Assembly: GCF_030063195.1 (NCBI RefSeq)
Contig: NZ_JASISS010000002.1
Location: forward strand, 186,001 to 250,000
Reading direction: 5' to 3'
Source of the DNA: Cryobacterium sp. PH31-AA6
GTDB lineage: Bacteria > Actinomycetota > Actinomycetes > Actinomycetales > Microbacteriaceae
Length of the DNA stretch: 64,000 nucleotides
Of this stretch, positions 19,708 through 29,088 are shown piece after piece (the stretch's first letter is position 1; every line of letters begins with the position of its first letter). Under the pieces are notes generated by a model that saw only the letters and a program-made list of their open reading frames with translations, ran no database searches and was not told the origin of the DNA. The translations under genes were made by a program, and so were the position numbers.

Positions 19708-20345
19708 CGGACACGGGACGATCGGGAAAGGTGCGCCTCGAGCAGCGCCTGATCACGGCCAGACGCGGCGCCGCCCTACTGGACCGCAAACAGCACATCA
19801 TGACCGATGAACTCGATCGTCTCCAGTTGCACGCCGACGGCATCCGCCACGAGTGGGAGGACCGGGCGCGGGACGCCGCCGTGTGGCTGCGCCGCGCCGC
19901 GGCTCTGGACGGTCGGGAGCGCATCGAGGCCGCCGCGCCCGTCGAGCCGGCCGTGGTCGAGATCCACTGGGGCGGTGCCATGGGCGTCACCTATCCGGAG
20001 GACGCCGACTGCCGACTACCGGACGCCACGGAGCACGGCGGCAGTTCGGCGCTGTCCTACGCGAGGATCGCCCACCGATCCGCTCTCGCCGCAGCGGTCC
20101 AGCACGCCGCGGTCCAGCGTGCGGTGTTGCTTCTGTCCACGGAACTCACGGCAACCCGAACCCGGCAGCGGGCCGTTGAGAACCGCTGGATCCCCAGGCT
20201 GGAAGAGAGGCTGAGCGCGATTCAACGCAAGCTCGAGGACCAGGAACTCGAAGAAGGCCTTCGGGTGCGGTGGGCTGCGGACAGGCAGACGAGTCCCGGC
20301 AGCCAGGCCACCCGGCCGAGAACGTCTGAACGGAAGGAGTCTTGA
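19704..20345 (+). CDS. V/A-type ATPase rotor subunit D
   Basis: 213 residues from a GTG overlapping the subunit B stop. It shows the two long helices of the central shaft: an N-terminal one (about 10-75, LLDRKQHIMTDELDRL resembling the family's LLKxKRDxL block) and a C-terminal one (about 140-195) rich in Arg/Gln/Glu, with a short domain between. It is last of the ATPase subunits; the UspA start follows at once. Confidence 0.9.
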   Translation: MTDTGRSGKVRLEQRLITARRGAALLDRKQHIMTDELDRLQLHADGIRHEWEDRARDAAVWLRRAAALDGRERIEAAAPVEPAVVEIHWGGAMGVTYPEDADCRLPDATEHGGSSALSYARIAHRSALAAAVQHAAVQRAVLLLSTELTATRTRQRAVENRWIPRLEERLSAIQRKLEDQELEEGLRVRWAADRQTSPGSQATRPRTSERKES

Positions 20346-20770
20346 TGAGTGACACCATCCTGCTGGCCGTCAACGATTCGCCTGCGGCGTTCACTGCAGT
20401 AGACGCGGCCGTCGACCAGGCCAGGCGGCTCGGCGCCCGACTGTGTGCCGTGATGGTCATCGAGGAAAGTGAGATGGACCGACACCTCGATGAAACGGAG
20501 CCCTTGGCCCGGCGTCGGGAGCTGGCGGCTGAGGCGGTTCTCAACCACGTTCTCACCGTGGCTACCCGGGCCGGGGTCGAGGTCACGGCGCGTCGACGCA
20601 ACGGCCGGGTTGCCGCGGAAATTCTCGCCGAGGCACACGAGGTCCACGCAACCATGATCGTCATGGCCAGGGTCGATCGCCCCGGCCATGCCATGCCGTT
20701 TATCGGCAGCCATACCCTGCGGGTACTGGAGTTTGCTCGGGTTCCGGTGTTGGTGGTGCCGGAGGGTTGA
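20345..20770 (+). CDS. Universal stress protein (UspA family)
   Basis: 141 residues from an ATG at 20345, preceded by GGAAGGAG and sharing one base with the subunit D stop. A single UspA Rossmann-like domain spans TILLAVNDSPAAFTAVDAAV at the N-terminus to VLEFARVPVLVVPEG at the end. The ATP-binding GxxGx9G(S/T) motif is only partly kept (RPGHAMPFIGSHT). Its place as tenth gene of the ATPase operon is unusual and suggests that the ATPase is made or tuned under energy or envelope stress, an inference. Confidence 0.9.
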   Translation: MSDTILLAVNDSPAAFTAVDAAVDQARRLGARLCAVMVIEESEMDRHLDETEPLARRRELAAEAVLNHVLTVATRAGVEVTARRRNGRVAAEILAEAHEVHATMIVMARVDRPGHAMPFIGSHTLRVLEFARVPVLVVPEG

Positions 20771-20828
20771 CCGCACCGGTCTCGTCTGTGGAGGAACGTC
20801 CGGCGCGGTCGCGTGATCTCCCGTGGTT

Positions 20829-21128
20829 CTAGGCTCGGTCGTCGTTGATTCGAATCCCGTGCTGAGGAGCGAACGCGACCATATCCCTGATCCGCCAGGC
20901 CAGCGGGGAGGGCAACGGGTAGGACCAGGCGGCATTCGCCAAGTGCTGTTCTTCGGCCGCAACATGATAGTAGCGGGCGATTCCCTTCCAGTAGCACAGG
21001 GTGCGCACCCAGCTCTTGCGCAATATAGCGGGGGCAACTGACTCGCGGGGAAAGTAGTGGTTGCCCTCGAGGTAGATCGTCACCTCCGATTGGGCGAGGA
21101 TGGTGCCGTGGTAACTGGCGGTGATCAT
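20829..21128 (-). CDS. DUF427 domain protein
   Basis: 99 residues. The family's conserved features are present: a YxG-type beta strand with ILAQS, YFP for the first sheet, then CYWKGIARYYHV and NAAWSYPLPSP, with a final VAFAP strand. DUF427 proteins are small beta-rich proteins of unknown function. The start overlaps the stop of the Crp-type regulator (ATGA), so they form one transcript. It is convergent with the UspA gene. Confidence 0.88.
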   Translation of the reverse strand: MITASYHGTILAQSEVTIYLEGNHYFPRESVAPAILRKSWVRTLCYWKGIARYYHVAAEEQHLANAAWSYPLPSPLAWRIRDMVAFAPQHGIRINDDRA

Positions 21129-21835
21129 GCCGTTCTCCTGGCTATGGTGTGCAGGCCGTCGGTGTCCTGGATGATGATGCGTCCCCGGCCCTGCCTGATG
21201 AGGTTGCGGGTGGCGAAATCGGCCATGGTCTTGCTGGTGGCTTCCCTCGTCGCACCGAGCAGCCCGGCCAGTTGCTCATGCGTGAGCCGCAGAATGGCAC
21301 CGTGGCCGAACCGGGGTGTCCGTGTCCCCTCGGCGAGCGTGAGCAAAGTGCCGGCGGCACGTGCGGCCAGTGGCCGGAGGGCGAGATCGGTCAGCCGTCC
21401 CTCGAGCCGGGCGACCTGTTCCCCCAACAGCCGGGAGATGCGGACGGCGATGCGGGGGTCGGAGAGGAAGTACCGCTCGACCTCGGCGACGCTGAGCTGG
21501 CAGATCGCGGCGTCCTCGATCGCTTCGGCATAGTTGTCGTACATTCGCTGGCCGACGAGGAGCATCTCCCCGAACACGGCGCCCGGGTCGAGGATCGCCA
21601 TGGTCAGCGCCTTCCCGTCCTCCGTCACGCGGAAGACACGAACCCGGCCGGCCTTGAGGATGAAGAGCGCGGTGACCGGCTGGCTTTGACTGAAGACGAG
21701 TTCCCCGGCCCGGAACGTGCGAGCCGGGGTCATCAGGTTCATCGCGTCGATCTCGGCCGGGCTCAGGTCCGCGAATAGTTCAACCTCGGTCAGGCAGCTG
21801 AACGGTTCGGCGGGTGTCGATACCAACGGGTTCAC
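21125..21835 (-). CDS. Crp/Fnr-family transcriptional regulator
   Basis: 236 residues from the GTG at 21835; an in-frame GTG at 21913 would overlap the neighbouring gene and was not preferred, but is possible. The N-terminal cyclic-nucleotide-binding fold (about 15-130) contains FRAGELVFSQSQPVTALFIL and PGAVFGEMLLVG. The C-terminal Crp-type winged helix (about 160-230) has LTHEQLAGLLGATREATSKTM as helix-turn-helix. There are no cysteine clusters for iron-sulfur sensing. It is coupled to the DUF427 gene and lies just after a membrane-protein gene. Confidence 0.88.
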   Translation of the reverse strand: MNPLVSTPAEPFSCLTEVELFADLSPAEIDAMNLMTPARTFRAGELVFSQSQPVTALFILKAGRVRVFRVTEDGKALTMAILDPGAVFGEMLLVGQRMYDNYAEAIEDAAICQLSVAEVERYFLSDPRIAVRISRLLGEQVARLEGRLTDLALRPLAARAAGTLLTLAEGTRTPRFGHGAILRLTHEQLAGLLGATREATSKTMADFATRNLIRQGRGRIIIQDTDGLHTIARRTA

Positions 21836-21905
21836 CTCTCGAGCGTCTGGAGACCAGGGACGGACGTCCCCGGTCGGGGCCGCGCTCAGCTCGTCCCCGC
21901 AGCAC

Positions 21906-22364
21906 TCACGCACGGCTCTTCAGGACGCGCACGGCCGTCAGACCAAGAATAGCCCCGTAGATCAGGTGTCCCATCAGGGAGAACACACTGCTCATATCCA
22001 CGCTGAACACGGGCATACCGAGCATGAGGGGCATCATCACCAGGGGGCCGAGAAGCCACCAGATGGCTCCGTAGCTCATGCCGACGAGGGCGCCTCGGCC
22101 GTAGCCGGTGAGGAGGCGGTTGCCGAACAGAACGGTCAGACCCAGGCCGATCAGCACGGAAATCATCAGGTGCACGGCCAAGCCGACCCAGGGCGACGTC
22201 GAGCCGACCATGGACGCGATCACGGTCAGCATGCCCATCATGGCCATCAGCATGCCGAAGACGAGCCCACCGGCGAGTCCCCCGATCACTCCGGCGAGGG
22301 TGCGTCTGCGAAACGTTGCGGACACGGCAGTGGACGGGTGAGACAAAACGGGTGAAGCAGTCAT
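21906..22364 (-). CDS. Membrane protein of unknown function (four or five helices)
   Basis: 152 residues after an AAAGG ribosome site. A polar start of about 20 residues leads into alternating glycine- and methionine-rich helices (about 22-50, 58-80, 92-112, 125-148). The MxxMM-rich segments resemble YagU/DUF6789-like membrane proteins but I cannot assign a family. It is oriented with the Crp regulator downstream and may share its transcript. Confidence 0.7.
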   Translation of the reverse strand: MTASPVLSHPSTAVSATFRRRTLAGVIGGLAGGLVFGMLMAMMGMLTVIASMVGSTSPWVGLAVHLMISVLIGLGLTVLFGNRLLTGYGRGALVGMSYGAIWWLLGPLVMMPLMLGMPVFSVDMSSVFSLMGHLIYGAILGLTAVRVLKSRA

Positions 22365-22514
22365 GGTGCGAACCTTTCATCAGGGGAAATCTTCCAGGGT
22401 CTGAAAGCTATTCCGCGGCCGAACCACAGTTCTGCGATCTGGGACACACAACCAGGAAAAGGGCCGCGGGTCAGGGTCACCCTCGAACCGGGAACGAGGG
22501 AGGAGGATGGGACG

Positions 22515-23003
22515 ATGAATCAAAAGCGCGCTCCGCGGCCACCGGCCGGAATCCTGCGTTGGCTGCTGCACCTGCCCGTGCACGCGTTCCACGCGAGACT
22601 GGGGTTTCTGTTCGGGCACCGATTCCTGATGTTGGTTCACCGGGGGCGCAAGTCCGGAAGAATATTCGAGACTCCCCTGGAGGTCGTTCACTACGACCGG
22701 GATTCGCGGGAGGCCGTGGTCATGGCGGGGTGGGGATCCCGAACCCAGTGGCTGCACAACGCCGAGGCGGGACTGGCGACGGAGATCTGGATCGGCTCGT
22801 CACGGTTCGTTCCTGCAGTGCGCCGACTCGGTCTGGATGAGGCCCAGAAGGTCTTCGAGCACTACGAGCGGCACAGCGGACTGCCGCGCCGCCTCGTCCG
22901 GCGGGTTCTGAGCCGGCTCCTCGGCTGGCGCTATGACGGCTCTCCCGAGGGTCGCCGACGGGTCGTCGAACAGCTGCCACTGATCGGATTCCGCCCCGCC
23001 TGA
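22515..23003 (+). CDS. Nitroreductase-family deazaflavin-dependent oxidoreductase (Ddn-like)
   Basis: 162 residues after GGGAGGAGG. The split-barrel fold is recognisable from LMLVHRGRKSGRIFETPLEVV near residue 40-60, then VVMAGWGSRTQWLHN and a C-terminal helix-rich end. Members related to mycobacterial Ddn use reduced F420 to reduce quinones or nitro compounds; others in the same family bind different flavins. It stands alone between convergent genes. The substrate is unknown. Confidence 0.85.
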   Translation: MNQKRAPRPPAGILRWLLHLPVHAFHARLGFLFGHRFLMLVHRGRKSGRIFETPLEVVHYDRDSREAVVMAGWGSRTQWLHNAEAGLATEIWIGSSRFVPAVRRLGLDEAQKVFEHYERHSGLPRRLVRRVLSRLLGWRYDGSPEGRRRVVEQLPLIGFRPA

Positions 23004-23076
23004 ACGGTGGGCCGTCCGGCTCCGCTCACCGCCTCGGCGATGGTCTTCCAGCCCAGGTGGCCGACGGATCGTTGAT

Positions 23077-25626
23077 TCAGCCGAGCGTGCCGACGCTGAG
23101 GTTGACGACGTCCCCCGGCTGGGCGAGGGTCCCCGCAGCCGGCGTCATCGCCGTGACGGCCCCGACCTGTGCTGGATCGGTCACGACCTCGTCGATGGTG
23201 ACGACGGAGTAGGCGCTGAGCCGGGCCCTGGCGGTGCGTTCGCGCAAACCGATGACGTCGGGCAGGGGTTTCTGAGACCCGTCGCTCGTGTAGACGGTGA
23301 CGCTGGAACCCGGGTTGGTCCTCGTGCCTGCGGCCGGGGCCGATCGGACGACCGTTCCGGCCGGCAATTCCGAGGCCGTGGCACCGCCGTCTGTCAGAGC
23401 GAATCCGGCCGACTCCAGGGACCCTCGCGCTTCAACGAGTGACGTGCCGCGCACGTCCGGCACGGGCACCGGGACACCGTAGATGGTCTTGTGCGACGCT
23501 TCGGCGAAGGGCGCCCCGCCGTATTTGGCATTGGCGACCGACATGACGTCTGGCCACATCCGATGGCGTGCGGTTGCAGCCTGCCCGCCATCGAAGTAGA
23601 TCCCGCGCTGGTTGGCTGCCCCGGTGACGCTGACCACTCCGACGACCGTTGCGACCGTCGAACTGGCCCCGCTCATCCAGGTGTCCTTGTTTTCGTCGGT
23701 TGTTCCAGTCTTTCCGATCATGGGAACCCGCGGAGACGTAGCCCGATACGACTGCCTCGCCGTTCCACTGGTCATGACCTGATGCATCGCGTAGGTCATC
23801 CCCGCGTCGACCGCAGGCGAAACTGATTGGGAGCACTCGGACTGCGAGATGGGGATTGCCGCGCCGTCCGGGCCCGTGATCGAGTCGATGGCTACCGGAG
23901 TACAGGTGGTGCCGTTGTTGGCAATTCCGGCGAAGGCAACGGCCATCGTCAGAGGTGCGATCTCGTTGGTACCGATCACGGTCGCGGCGCTTTGCAGCAG
24001 CGGGTCACCGTCGGCCCGGTGCACATCAAAGGCCTCGGCCCGCTTGCGGATGGCACAGAGGTCGAGCTGCTTTGCCATGCCGATGAAGCCGGTATTGATC
24101 GAATCGATCGTCGATTCCAGGGCGCTGTAGTGCGCACCGTTCTCACGGCTTGAGTCATTCTTCGGGTTGTAGCCGGGGTAGGTTTGCGGTCCCCGGCAGC
24201 TGTCAGCGAACGTGCCCCAATGGCTGGTGCGCCGGGAGTTGACGCGTTCGCTGAGCGCGTGGCCGTCGGCCAGCCACTGCGCCAGGGTGAAGACCTTGTA
24301 GGTAGATCCCGGCTGAAAGCCGCGGGATCCGCCGTCCGTGAAATCAGTGTTGTAGTTGATACCGGTGGAGCTTGCTCCCGTGGACAGCACGGCCGGATCC
24401 TGGCTGTAGTCCTTGTTCTGGGCCATCGCGAGCACCCGCCCGGTTCCGACTTGAACGCTCGTGACCACGCCGCCGACGTCCCAGCCGGGATACGTTTTGG
24501 GGACGTTGGCCGTGAGCGTGGCGACCGCCGCGTTTTGTAGGTCAAGGTCCAGGGTTGTGTACACGTTGTAGCCGCCTCGCCGGAAATTGAGCAGCCGGGT
24601 GTCCTTCTCTTTGCCGAACGCCGGGTCATTGCGCAGTTGCCGGGTGACGTAGTCGCAGAAATAGGCGCTGGCGCCGGCCGTCTTGCAGCCCGTGCTCGGC
24701 TCCGTGATGGCGGGCTCGATCGGGACCGCACGGGCCGCGGCGTGATCGGCCTGGCCGATCAGGTGGAGCCCCAGCATCTCGTCCAGGATGTAATCGCGTC
24801 GGCTCTTGTTGGCCGCATAGCCGTTGGCGGCGCCGTTCGTTTCGCTGGCCGGATCGTCCAGTTGAAACTTGACCGGGTTGTTCACGATTGCGACGAGACT
24901 GGCGGCCTGCGGCAAGGTCAGACTCGCGGCCGACGTGTTGAAGTAGTAGTTCGCGGCCGCTTCGATTCCGTAGACGGTTCCCCCGAAACCGGCAATGTTC
25001 AGGTATTGACGAAGGATGTCCTGCTTGGAATATTTCTTCTCCAGACCGATGGCCAGCCTCATTTCCTTCAGCTTGCGGTCCACGGTCGTCTCGGTCGCGG
25101 CCAGGTAGCAGGCGCCCCGTGCTTTCGCGTCGGTAAGGACCTCGCACTTCTGCACGAGTACGTTCTTGACGTACTGCTGAGTGATGGAGGATCCGCCCTG
25201 GGTGGCACTGCCGGTTGCGGTCCTGAGGGTCGCCCGAACGGTTCCTTGCAGGTCGATGCCGCCATGCTCGTAGAAGCGGGGGTCCTCACCTGCGACGGCG
25301 GCGTCCTTGACGAACGGGCTGATCGCATCCCACGACACCTCAACCCGGTTCTGGTCATAGAACGAGGCCAGGAGGACCGGCGTGCCGTCACTCTGCGTGG
25401 CGTAGATGTTGCTCTTCTGAGAGAGCGGTTCAATCGCCAGGTAGCTCGGAAGGTTCTCGAACGTGGCGACGGCGTTCGAGGCCGCCAACCCGGACAGGGC
25501 CAACGCCGGAGTGACAGACGCAGTTGCAAGTACTCCGGCAACGGCGCTCAGTGCGACGAAGCCGAGGAATCCCCCCAGAGCTCCGTGAACGGTCCGGGGT
25601 GGTATCGAGGCATTGTTCCTCATCAC
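23077..25626 (-). CDS. Class A penicillin-binding protein with PASTA domains
   Basis: 849 residues from a GTG directly followed by an ATG; GGAGGA is 9 bases before the GTG. One membrane anchor lies at about 15-45. The GT51 transglycosylase domain (about 70-260) has catalytic E114 in GEDPRFYEHGGID. The transpeptidase domain (about 355-680) has STYK with S441, SIN (509-511) and KTGT from K639. Two PASTA repeats follow (about 712-849). It polymerises and cross-links peptidoglycan outside the membrane; the PASTA repeats probably bind muropeptides. This matches PonA-type enzymes of actinobacteria. Confidence 0.97.
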   Translation of the reverse strand: MMRNNASIPPRTVHGALGGFLGFVALSAVAGVLATASVTPALALSGLAASNAVATFENLPSYLAIEPLSQKSNIYATQSDGTPVLLASFYDQNRVEVSWDAISPFVKDAAVAGEDPRFYEHGGIDLQGTVRATLRTATGSATQGGSSITQQYVKNVLVQKCEVLTDAKARGACYLAATETTVDRKLKEMRLAIGLEKKYSKQDILRQYLNIAGFGGTVYGIEAAANYYFNTSAASLTLPQAASLVAIVNNPVKFQLDDPASETNGAANGYAANKSRRDYILDEMLGLHLIGQADHAAARAVPIEPAITEPSTGCKTAGASAYFCDYVTRQLRNDPAFGKEKDTRLLNFRRGGYNVYTTLDLDLQNAAVATLTANVPKTYPGWDVGGVVTSVQVGTGRVLAMAQNKDYSQDPAVLSTGASSTGINYNTDFTDGGSRGFQPGSTYKVFTLAQWLADGHALSERVNSRRTSHWGTFADSCRGPQTYPGYNPKNDSSRENGAHYSALESTIDSINTGFIGMAKQLDLCAIRKRAEAFDVHRADGDPLLQSAATVIGTNEIAPLTMAVAFAGIANNGTTCTPVAIDSITGPDGAAIPISQSECSQSVSPAVDAGMTYAMHQVMTSGTARQSYRATSPRVPMIGKTGTTDENKDTWMSGASSTVATVVGVVSVTGAANQRGIYFDGGQAATARHRMWPDVMSVANAKYGGAPFAEASHKTIYGVPVPVPDVRGTSLVEARGSLESAGFALTDGGATASELPAGTVVRSAPAAGTRTNPGSSVTVYTSDGSQKPLPDVIGLRERTARARLSAYSVVTIDEVVTDPAQVGAVTAMTPAAGTLAQPGDVVNLSVGTLG

Positions 25627-25666
25627 GGCAGGGTGTCCTCCAGGTCAATCGCGGGTAGATAAAAGG

Positions 25667-26689
25667 TCACGGTGATTCAACAGTCGAGACCGTCGGCGAT
25701 GTCGATGCCACCGAACCGCGAACGTCCCTGGCAGCGATCGCGGCGAGATACTCGTTGTAGGCGAGACGTTCAGCGTCGCCGTTGTTCGCTGCCTTCCTGT
25801 CGGCGAAACGATCACGCCGAGTGGCCGAACTCTGCCAGCGCATGAACAACGCGCCCAACACGAGCAGGGTCGGCAGCTCGGTGAACCCCCAGGCGATGCC
25901 ACCGCCCATGGCCTGGTCGGCCAACGGCGAGATGTTCCAGCCGGGAACGGGGTGCGCGTAAAAGCCGACGATCGGGGCCACCGACATCATGACGATGACG
26001 CCAAAGAAGGCGTGAAACGGAACAGTGATGAAGAGTTCCAGGATGGCCAGCACCGGCGCGGCGAGCCTGCGCACCCCACGCCCGGCTTGCCGTGGTGACG
26101 GGTCAACGCCCATGATGCCCCAGAAGTAAAGCATCCCGACCAGCAGGAAATGGACCAGCATCAGGTTGTGCCCCCACATGCTCCCCATCAGGAAATCGAA
26201 GACGGGAGTGAAATAGAGTCCGTACAGGCTCATCAGGAACAGGCTTGTGGTGATCCCCGGATGCGTCAGGAAGCGGGCGAACCGACTATGCAACAGGGTG
26301 AGGAGCCCCCTGCGCAGGCTCCAGCCGCCGCCGTGTCTGGCGCGGAGCACCCGAAGCAACAGCGTCATCGGTGCACCGAGGGCGAGCAGCACCGGTGAGA
26401 ACATGCTCAGTGTCATGTGCTGGACCATGTGCACGCTGAAAAGTTGCATCCCATAGCCGTCGAGTCCTGTGGCAGTCATCAGGACGAGCGTTGCCACACC
26501 GAGCATCCACCAGATTGTCCGTTGAAAGGGCCAGCGTGTACCGGTGCGGTGAAGCTGCCACACCGCTGCCAGATAGAGCACCGCCAGAAGGAACGCCAGC
26601 GCCGGCAGGACGGGAAACGGCTGCACGTGCCAACGCAGCAGATTCGACAGAGTCGGCGCTTGCGTCGGCATCCACATCGAACCCGACAT
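25667..26689 (-). CDS. Cytochrome c oxidase assembly factor (caa3/CtaG family)
   Basis: 340 residues from the ATG at 26689; in-frame GTG at 26710 and TTG at 26752 are possible earlier starts, and none has a clear ribosome site. Seven to nine membrane helices are visible. The histidine motif HMVQHMTLSMFSPVLLALGAP marks the caa3_CtaG family, which helps insert copper or assemble the oxidase. A polar tail of about 60 residues is cytoplasmic. It follows the MarR gene closely and precedes the PBP gene. Confidence 0.85.
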   Translation of the reverse strand: MSGSMWMPTQAPTLSNLLRWHVQPFPVLPALAFLLAVLYLAAVWQLHRTGTRWPFQRTIWWMLGVATLVLMTATGLDGYGMQLFSVHMVQHMTLSMFSPVLLALGAPMTLLLRVLRARHGGGWSLRRGLLTLLHSRFARFLTHPGITTSLFLMSLYGLYFTPVFDFLMGSMWGHNLMLVHFLLVGMLYFWGIMGVDPSPRQAGRGVRRLAAPVLAILELFITVPFHAFFGVIVMMSVAPIVGFYAHPVPGWNISPLADQAMGGGIAWGFTELPTLLVLGALFMRWQSSATRRDRFADRKAANNGDAERLAYNEYLAAIAARDVRGSVASTSPTVSTVESP

Positions 26690-26741
26690 GGTGTGAATGG
26701 TTGCGCTCACGCTCGGGTCCGGAAGCGGGAGTGGAGTCGGA

Positions 26742-27215
26742 TCAGATCCCAAGGGTCAACAAATCCGGTGCCGGAGGCTCGCCTGCCGCATCCGCGAAGG
26801 CCTGGAATGCCGCTCCGACCGCGGCCTGCTGTTCACCCGTCATCGAGGAGAGAACGGCCGAGATATCGGACCGGCGGCGCGTGGTGACCTCCTCGACAAG
26901 GTCACGGCCGCTCTCGGTGAGTTCAAGGAGCACCTCGCGGCGGCTGTCCGGGCTCGAGGCGCGCTCCACCCAACCGCCGGCAACCATCCGGTCGATGAAG
27001 CGACTGAATGTCGACGGGATGACTCCCATCCTTTCCGCGACCGCGCCCATGCGCATCGGTCCCGCTGAACTGAGCACGACGAGCACCCGAAACTGCGGAA
27101 GGGTGACATCGTCCAGGGCGGAAACCATCGAGCGGGCCACCACTCCGAGGAGGGCGCGGGAGGCGGCAAGGGTGGCGTCGGCAGCCCGTGTGTCGGCTGT
27201 CGTGGGGTGGTCCAT
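26742..27215 (-). CDS. MarR-family transcriptional regulator
   Basis: 157 residues from the ATG at 27215 (GGAG upstream); a longer open frame runs across the opposite promoter and was rejected. The winged helix (about 35-120) shows VTLPQFRVLVVLSSAGPMRMG, ERMGVIPSTFSRFIDRMVAGG and the wing SSPDSRREVLLELTESG. It is divergent from the chloride-channel gene with a palindromic site between them, so it probably represses that gene and itself in response to a small ligand. Confidence 0.93.
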   Translation of the reverse strand: MDHPTTADTRAADATLAASRALLGVVARSMVSALDDVTLPQFRVLVVLSSAGPMRMGAVAERMGVIPSTFSRFIDRMVAGGWVERASSPDSRREVLLELTESGRDLVEEVTTRRRSDISAVLSSMTGEQQAAVGAAFQAFADAAGEPPAPDLLTLGI

Positions 27216-27252
27216 CGGTGGAACTCCGTTCCTGCAGGTGATAACCTGACTC

Positions 27253-27279
27253 TTGCACAAATGCAATAGTTGCAATAAT
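27253..27279. promoter_or_regulatory. Likely MarR operator between marR and clcA-like genes
   Basis: TTGCA-CAAA-TGCAA at 27253-27266 is a palindrome with 5-base arms, followed immediately by a second TTGCAATAAT at 27270-27279. It lies 19-45 bases before the channel ATG in an AT-rich patch that must contain that gene's -10. Size and place fit a MarR-type site. Confidence 0.6.
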
Positions 27280-27297
27280 ACACATTTTGGAGCCCTG

Positions 27298-29088
27298 ATG
27301 GCACAGCCCACTCTGCGCCTGCGGGGACTCCTGTCCCCGTTGCTGCGGTCAATCCACGCGTCGTTCGACCGACTCAGCACTGGGTCGACTCGGTTGCTGT
27401 TCATGGCGATCGTGGTCGGCGCGGGCGTCGGGTTCGCGGCCGTCGGGTTTCGGTGGCTGGTGACCGCGGCAACCGTAGTCTTCACCGGAACGGTCGACTA
27501 CTCCGCGACCCAGGGCCACCCGGCCAATCCGTGGGTTCCGTGGCTGGGCGGCGCGTTCATCATCCTGGCCCCGGCGATCGGCGGGTTGCTCTACGGGCCC
27601 CTGGTGCACAAGTTCGCACCGGAAGCTCGCGGCCACGGCGTCCCTGAGGTCATGTACGCCGTCACGAAGCGAGGCGGACGCATCCCGGGCAAGGTTGCGA
27701 TCGTCAAATCGCTTGCGTCGGCCATCACGATCGGATCCGGTGGTTCCGTGGGCCGTGAAGGCCCGATCGTGCAGATCGGCTCTGCACTCGGTTCGAGCCT
27801 CGGACGGGCGGCACGAATGCCGGAATCGCACCTGCGCACCCTGGTCGCCTGTGGTGCCGCCGGTGCCATCGCGGCGACCTTCAACGCACCGATTGCGGGC
27901 GTGTTCTTCGCCCTCGAACTGCTGCTTCGCGACTTCGCTGCCCGATCGTTCGGTGTGGTGGTCCTGTCCTCGGTCACCGCCTCGATCGTCGGCCGGTCGC
28001 TGCTGGGCGACCACCCGTTTCTCACTCTGCCCACCTTCACCATCGTCGACCCGTCGGAATTCGCCCTCTTCGCGGTGCTAGGCCTCGCGGCCGGACTGAC
28101 CGGGGTCGGATTCACCAAGATCCTCTACGCCGTGGAAGACGCCTGCGACTGGGCGTGGCGAGGCAAGCCGGAATGGCTTCGCCCGGTGGCGGGTGGCCTC
28201 CTCCTCGGTCTGCTCCTCTTCGCCCTGCCCCAAATGTACGGGGTGGGCTATCCGGTGCTGGAGAGGGGCGTCCAGGGCGGATATGCGCTCGGTTTCCTGG
28301 CGCTGCTGCTCGTCGGCAAGGTCCTGGCCACGAGTCTGACCATCGGAATCGGCGGGTCGGGCGGGGTGTTCGCTCCCTCGTTGTTCATCGGAGCGATGCT
28401 TGGGGCCGCATTCGGCCAGATCGCCGGCACGCTGTTCCCCGTCTTCGCCGGGCAGACCGGCACGTTTGCCCTGGTCGGCATGGGTGCCGTCTTCGCCGGC
28501 GCCACGCGTGCGCCGATAACCGCCGCGATCATCTTGTTCGAACTGACCGGGGAATACTCCATCATCCTGCCCCTGCTGCTGGCCATTGTGATCGCGACCG
28601 GGGTGTCCCGAGTGCTCAGTAAGGACACGATCTACACCCTCAAACTTCGCCGTCGCGGGGTCGACGTGGATGGCGGGCCGGGCGGTGTCATCCTGCATTC
28701 GACCCTCGTGCGAGAGATCATGACGGACGCGCCGGACGCAGTGAGCTCTCGGCTGACCCCGGCCGAAGGAGCACGGATGCTGCTGGCCGCGGGAAAGCGT
28801 GCCCTGCCGGTCGTGCATCGCAACGGCGAATTCATCGGAATCGTGACCGTAGCCGCGATCTCGGACGCGATCGGGAATGACGAAGACGCCGCGCGGATCA
28901 CGCTGAGCAACCTGATCGAACTGCCGACGGTTGCTCACCCTGACACCACGCTGGACGCCGTGCTCGAATCCGTCCTCGCCGCGAACGAGAGCGACGGCAT
29001 CCCGGTCGTCGACTCAACCGGTAGGCTCCAGGGCTGGCTGACCCCGGACGCGGTGCTCCGCACGCTGACGACCGCACGCTCGTCGTAG
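27298..29088 (+). CDS. ClC-family chloride channel/antiporter with C-terminal CBS pair
   Basis: 596 residues from the ATG at 27298 (GGAG 6 bases upstream). The ClC domain covers about 30-450. Selectivity motifs are GHGVP (112-116, usually GSGIP, so the serine is histidine here), GREGP with gating glutamate E154, and GGVFAPSL. Two CBS domains (about 465-590) follow, likely nucleotide-binding. Members are Cl-/H+ exchangers or channels, some selective for fluoride or nitrate; the altered first motif leaves the ion open. It is probably controlled by the divergent MarR. Confidence 0.93.
   Translation: MAQPTLRLRGLLSPLLRSIHASFDRLSTGSTRLLFMAIVVGAGVGFAAVGFRWLVTAATVVFTGTVDYSATQGHPANPWVPWLGGAFIILAPAIGGLLYGPLVHKFAPEARGHGVPEVMYAVTKRGGRIPGKVAIVKSLASAITIGSGGSVGREGPIVQIGSALGSSLGRAARMPESHLRTLVACGAAGAIAATFNAPIAGVFFALELLLRDFAARSFGVVVLSSVTASIVGRSLLGDHPFLTLPTFTIVDPSEFALFAVLGLAAGLTGVGFTKILYAVEDACDWAWRGKPEWLRPVAGGLLLGLLLFALPQMYGVGYPVLERGVQGGYALGFLALLLVGKVLATSLTIGIGGSGGVFAPSLFIGAMLGAAFGQIAGTLFPVFAGQTGTFALVGMGAVFAGATRAPITAAIILFELTGEYSIILPLLLAIVIATGVSRVLSKDTIYTLKLRRRGVDVDGGPGGVILHSTLVREIMTDAPDAVSSRLTPAEGARMLLAAGKRALPVVHRNGEFIGIVTVAAISDAIGNDEDAARITLSNLIELPTVAHPDTTLDAVLESVLAANESDGIPVVDSTGRLQGWLTPDAVLRTLTTARSS

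Noticed and set aside
20769-20781. Hairpin GACCG-CAC-CGGTC after the UspA gene
   Set aside because: 5-base stem without T-run; not convincing as the ATPase operon terminator.
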